Assembly (NCBI GenBank): GCA_031283865.1
Contig: JAITAX010000267.1
Coordinates: 1 to 7,591, forward strand
From: Eubacteriales Family XIII. Incertae Sedis bacterium
Lineage (GTDB): Bacteria > Bacillota > Clostridia > Peptostreptococcales > Anaerovoracaceae
Length of the DNA stretch: 7,591 nt
Reading direction: 5' to 3'
Below are positions 6,536 to 7,591 of this stretch, piece after piece. Positions within the stretch are counted from its first letter, which is position 1. The number at the start of each line of letters is the position of its first letter. The translations under genes were made by a program, and so were the position numbers. The notes under the pieces were generated by a model. That model ran no database searches, was not told where the DNA came from, and saw only the letters and a program-made list of their open reading frames with translations.

Positions 6536-7348
6536 CTATTCAATCGGCGTCCAGACCTCAAAATAACGCGTAAAACCGTCTTCTTCGTGCAAGCGCACGA
6601 TGAGATTGCCCATCGGCCGATCCGCGATTTTGTAACCCATCCTGTGAATCTCCGCGACGACCTTGTTTTGAAACGAGTCGAGAAACGTTCGCCGCTCGTT
6701 CGCGGTGAACACGGTGTACACGCTCTTGACCCGTGGGAAGTATTCCGCCGGCGGCGAGACGTCCAGGCCGTTTTGGATGGCGATGTCGGGCGGCAGGGAG
6801 AAGCCCCACTGGTATTCGCTGAAGCGTTTGGCATCCGATTCGGCGTAGCGGGGGATGATAAAGGTATGATCCGGCAGAGGCATTGCGGTAAGCCATTTTT
6901 TGATCAGGTCGAGGACATCCTCATCGAAGATGAAATCGTCTTTGACGCGATGCTTCTGGTATATCTTTTCGGGGCGCTCGGAAATCTCAAGGACGCCTAT
7001 GTGCTTTTTCATACGCAGGATCTTTTCGCGGAAGCGCGCCAAGGCATCCAGCTTCTGTTTGTACGCGCAGATCGTGCGCAGAAGCTCAACCTGCCGCTTG
7101 GCGCACCGATCCGCAAAGGACGCGGCGTTGTCCTCGTTGAGCATTTTCATGACATCTTTCAAGGGAAAGTCGAAGCTGCGATACCAGATGCTGTCCAGCA
7201 GGAAGTTCAGATCCCAGGCGTCATAGTAGCGATATCCGGAATCCTCGTCCTTCTGCGGCGTCACGAAGCCCCTGCTCTCGTAATACCGCAGCGTGTCCTC
7301 CGACAGATTGAGCAGCTTTGTAACGGCGCCGATCTTGTACTTTTTCAT
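6536..7348 (-). CDS. MerR-family transcriptional regulator with C-terminal effector-binding-like domain
   Basis: A 270-residue cytoplasmic DNA-binding regulator. The N-terminal winged helix-turn-helix is clear: YKIGAVTKLLNLSEDTLRYY (residues 4-23), then ESRGFVTP and the wing DSGYRYYDAWDL (36-47), all standard MerR features. A helical stretch at about 75-120, rich in charged residues and leucine, fits the antiparallel dimerisation coiled coil. The C-terminal half (about 125-270) ends in RYFEVWTPIE, the kind of ending seen in BmrR/GyrI-like small-molecule-binding domains, so it likely senses an organic ligand rather than a metal; no metal-binding cysteine cluster is evident. The start at 7348 is chosen for GAGGTGA 5 nt upstream and a good promoter just before it. 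The frame stays open further upstream, but that stretch contains the promoter and looks non-coding. It lies upstream of, and in the same direction as, the transporter-cyclase-reductase operon, its most likely target. Confidence 0.93.
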   Translation of the reverse strand: MKKYKIGAVTKLLNLSEDTLRYYESRGFVTPQKDEDSGYRYYDAWDLNFLLDSIWYRSFDFPLKDVMKMLNEDNAASFADRCAKRQVELLRTICAYKQKLDALARFREKILRMKKHIGVLEISERPEKIYQKHRVKDDFIFDEDVLDLIKKWLTAMPLPDHTFIIPRYAESDAKRFSEYQWGFSLPPDIAIQNGLDVSPPAEYFPRVKSVYTVFTANERRTFLDSFQNKVVAEIHRMGYKIADRPMGNLIVRLHEEDGFTRYFEVWTPIE

Positions 7349-7353
7349 GCAGC

Positions 7354-7360
7354 TCACCTC
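7354..7360 (-). promoter_or_regulatory. Ribosome binding site deciding the regulator start
   Basis: GAGGTGA on the minus strand ends 5 nt before the ATG at 7348. With the -10 box only a few bases upstream, the leader would be very short (about 12-16 nt), placing the ribosome site near the 5' end of the mRNA. Confidence 0.65.
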
Positions 7361-7366
7361 GCATCC

Positions 7367-7395
7367 ATTATATATTGTTTGCGGTGGAATTGCAA
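7367..7395 (-). promoter_or_regulatory. Sigma-70-type promoter of the regulator gene
   Basis: A perfect TATAAT (7372-7367) is preceded at exactly 17 bp by TTGCAA (7395-7390; 4/6 match to TTGACA). A short dyad, TTTGC-9 nt-GCAAA, overlaps the -35 box and could be an autoregulatory operator. The ordinary 17-bp spacer suggests basal expression with repression rather than MerR-type activation. Confidence 0.6.
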
Positions 7396-7405
7396 AACTC
7401 CGGTA

Positions 7406-7441
7406 TTGCTCCAAGCAAAAATTTGCTCCGATTTTTGCTCT
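7406..7441. repeat. Inverted repeat and TTGCTCC repeats upstream of the regulator promoter
   Basis: AGCAAAAAT (7414-7422) and ATTTTTGCT (7431-7439) form a perfect 9-bp inverted repeat around an 8-nt loop. Overlapping it, TTGCTCC occurs at 7406-7412 and 7423-7429, with a 6/7 copy at 7435-7441. The set lies just upstream of the -35 box of the regulator. Possible roles are an operator, an AT-rich upstream promoter element, or a terminator for a gene further upstream. Confidence 0.45.
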
Positions 7442-7591
7442 GCCGAGCCTCCGCGCCAAAGGGAAAATCCCGCAAGCAGCCTCCGACAGCGCCGTTGCAG
7501 CGGTTTTCATCGCCGGCGGCGCGCCGCTGTCACATCCGAAGAAAGCCTTTCCGGCACAATCCAAACCGTGGAGTAAGGCAAAGGTCAACGG
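7442..7591. other. Right edge, no gene supported
   Basis: The minus-strand frame of the regulator stays open here, but the translation is low-complexity and lacks a start with a ribosome site. The segment contains a 12-bp palindrome GCGGCGCGCCGC (7516-7527) and a wider 7-bp inverted repeat GACAGCG/CGCTGTC (7485-7491 and 7525-7531). These may be the terminator region of a gene beyond the window. I see nothing else. Confidence 0.4.

Noticed and set aside
4648..6834. A 728-codon open frame that would extend the transporter by about 210 residues upstream
   Set aside because: The extension runs antisense-frame through the regulator's 3' end and the intergenic gap, has no ribosome site, is Arg/Ser/Cys-rich, and overlaps the well-supported regulator. 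The real start is at 6212 with a perfect ribosome site, one frame off.
7349..7588. An 80-residue N-terminal extension of the MerR-family protein
   Set aside because: It would include the TATAAT box and inverted repeats, it has no family similarity, and the HTH domain begins right at the MKKYKIG start with its own ribosome site.

Overview
The window reads as a high-GC, compact bacterial chromosome segment with strong AGGAGG-type ribosome sites. Its gene content (TRAP-family carboxylate transporter, Fe-S/flavin dienoyl-CoA-reductase-like enzyme, SLC13/DASS-like anion transporter, MerR-family regulator) fits an amino-acid- or carboxylate-using anaerobe, such as a member of Synergistota or a high-GC Clostridia. 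That placement is inference from gene families and style. No marker gene is present.

Layout. On the + strand, two genes encode the membrane part of a TRAP transporter: the large permease (DctM type, 60-1367), then the small permease (DctQ type, 1392-1934). The usual order is reversed and the substrate-binding protein is not in view. They converge at about 1935-2026 on a minus-strand cluster. Read in its own direction, that cluster is: MerR-family regulator (7348-6536), a 323-nt regulatory gap, an SLC13/DASS-like transporter (6212-4648), a metal-dependent cyclase/amidohydrolase-family protein (4628-3993) and a 654-aa NADH:flavin oxidoreductase of the FadH/BaiCD type (3991-2027). The last three genes are separated by only 19 and 1 nt and are almost certainly one transcription unit.

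How the parts may work together (inference): the transporter brings in an organic anion, the cyclase-family enzyme opens or hydrolyses a ring or amide, and the flavoenzyme reduces an activated C=C bond. The MerR protein, which carries a C-terminal effector-binding-like domain, would sense the compound. A promoter-like pair with a 19-bp spacer, the hallmark of MerR-controlled promoters, lies in the gap before the transporter, followed by a terminator-like hairpin in the leader.

The most striking observation is at the start of the transporter. A perfect ribosome site and ATG (6212) are followed, eight codons later, by a run of nine C residues (9 G on the + strand, 6180-6188) that puts the start out of frame with the rest of the gene. 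One more C (10), or two fewer (7), restores one 521-522-codon frame. This is either a phase-variable (contingency) homopolymer caught in the OFF state, a slippage site, or a sequencing/assembly error in a homopolymer. The sequence alone cannot decide between them.
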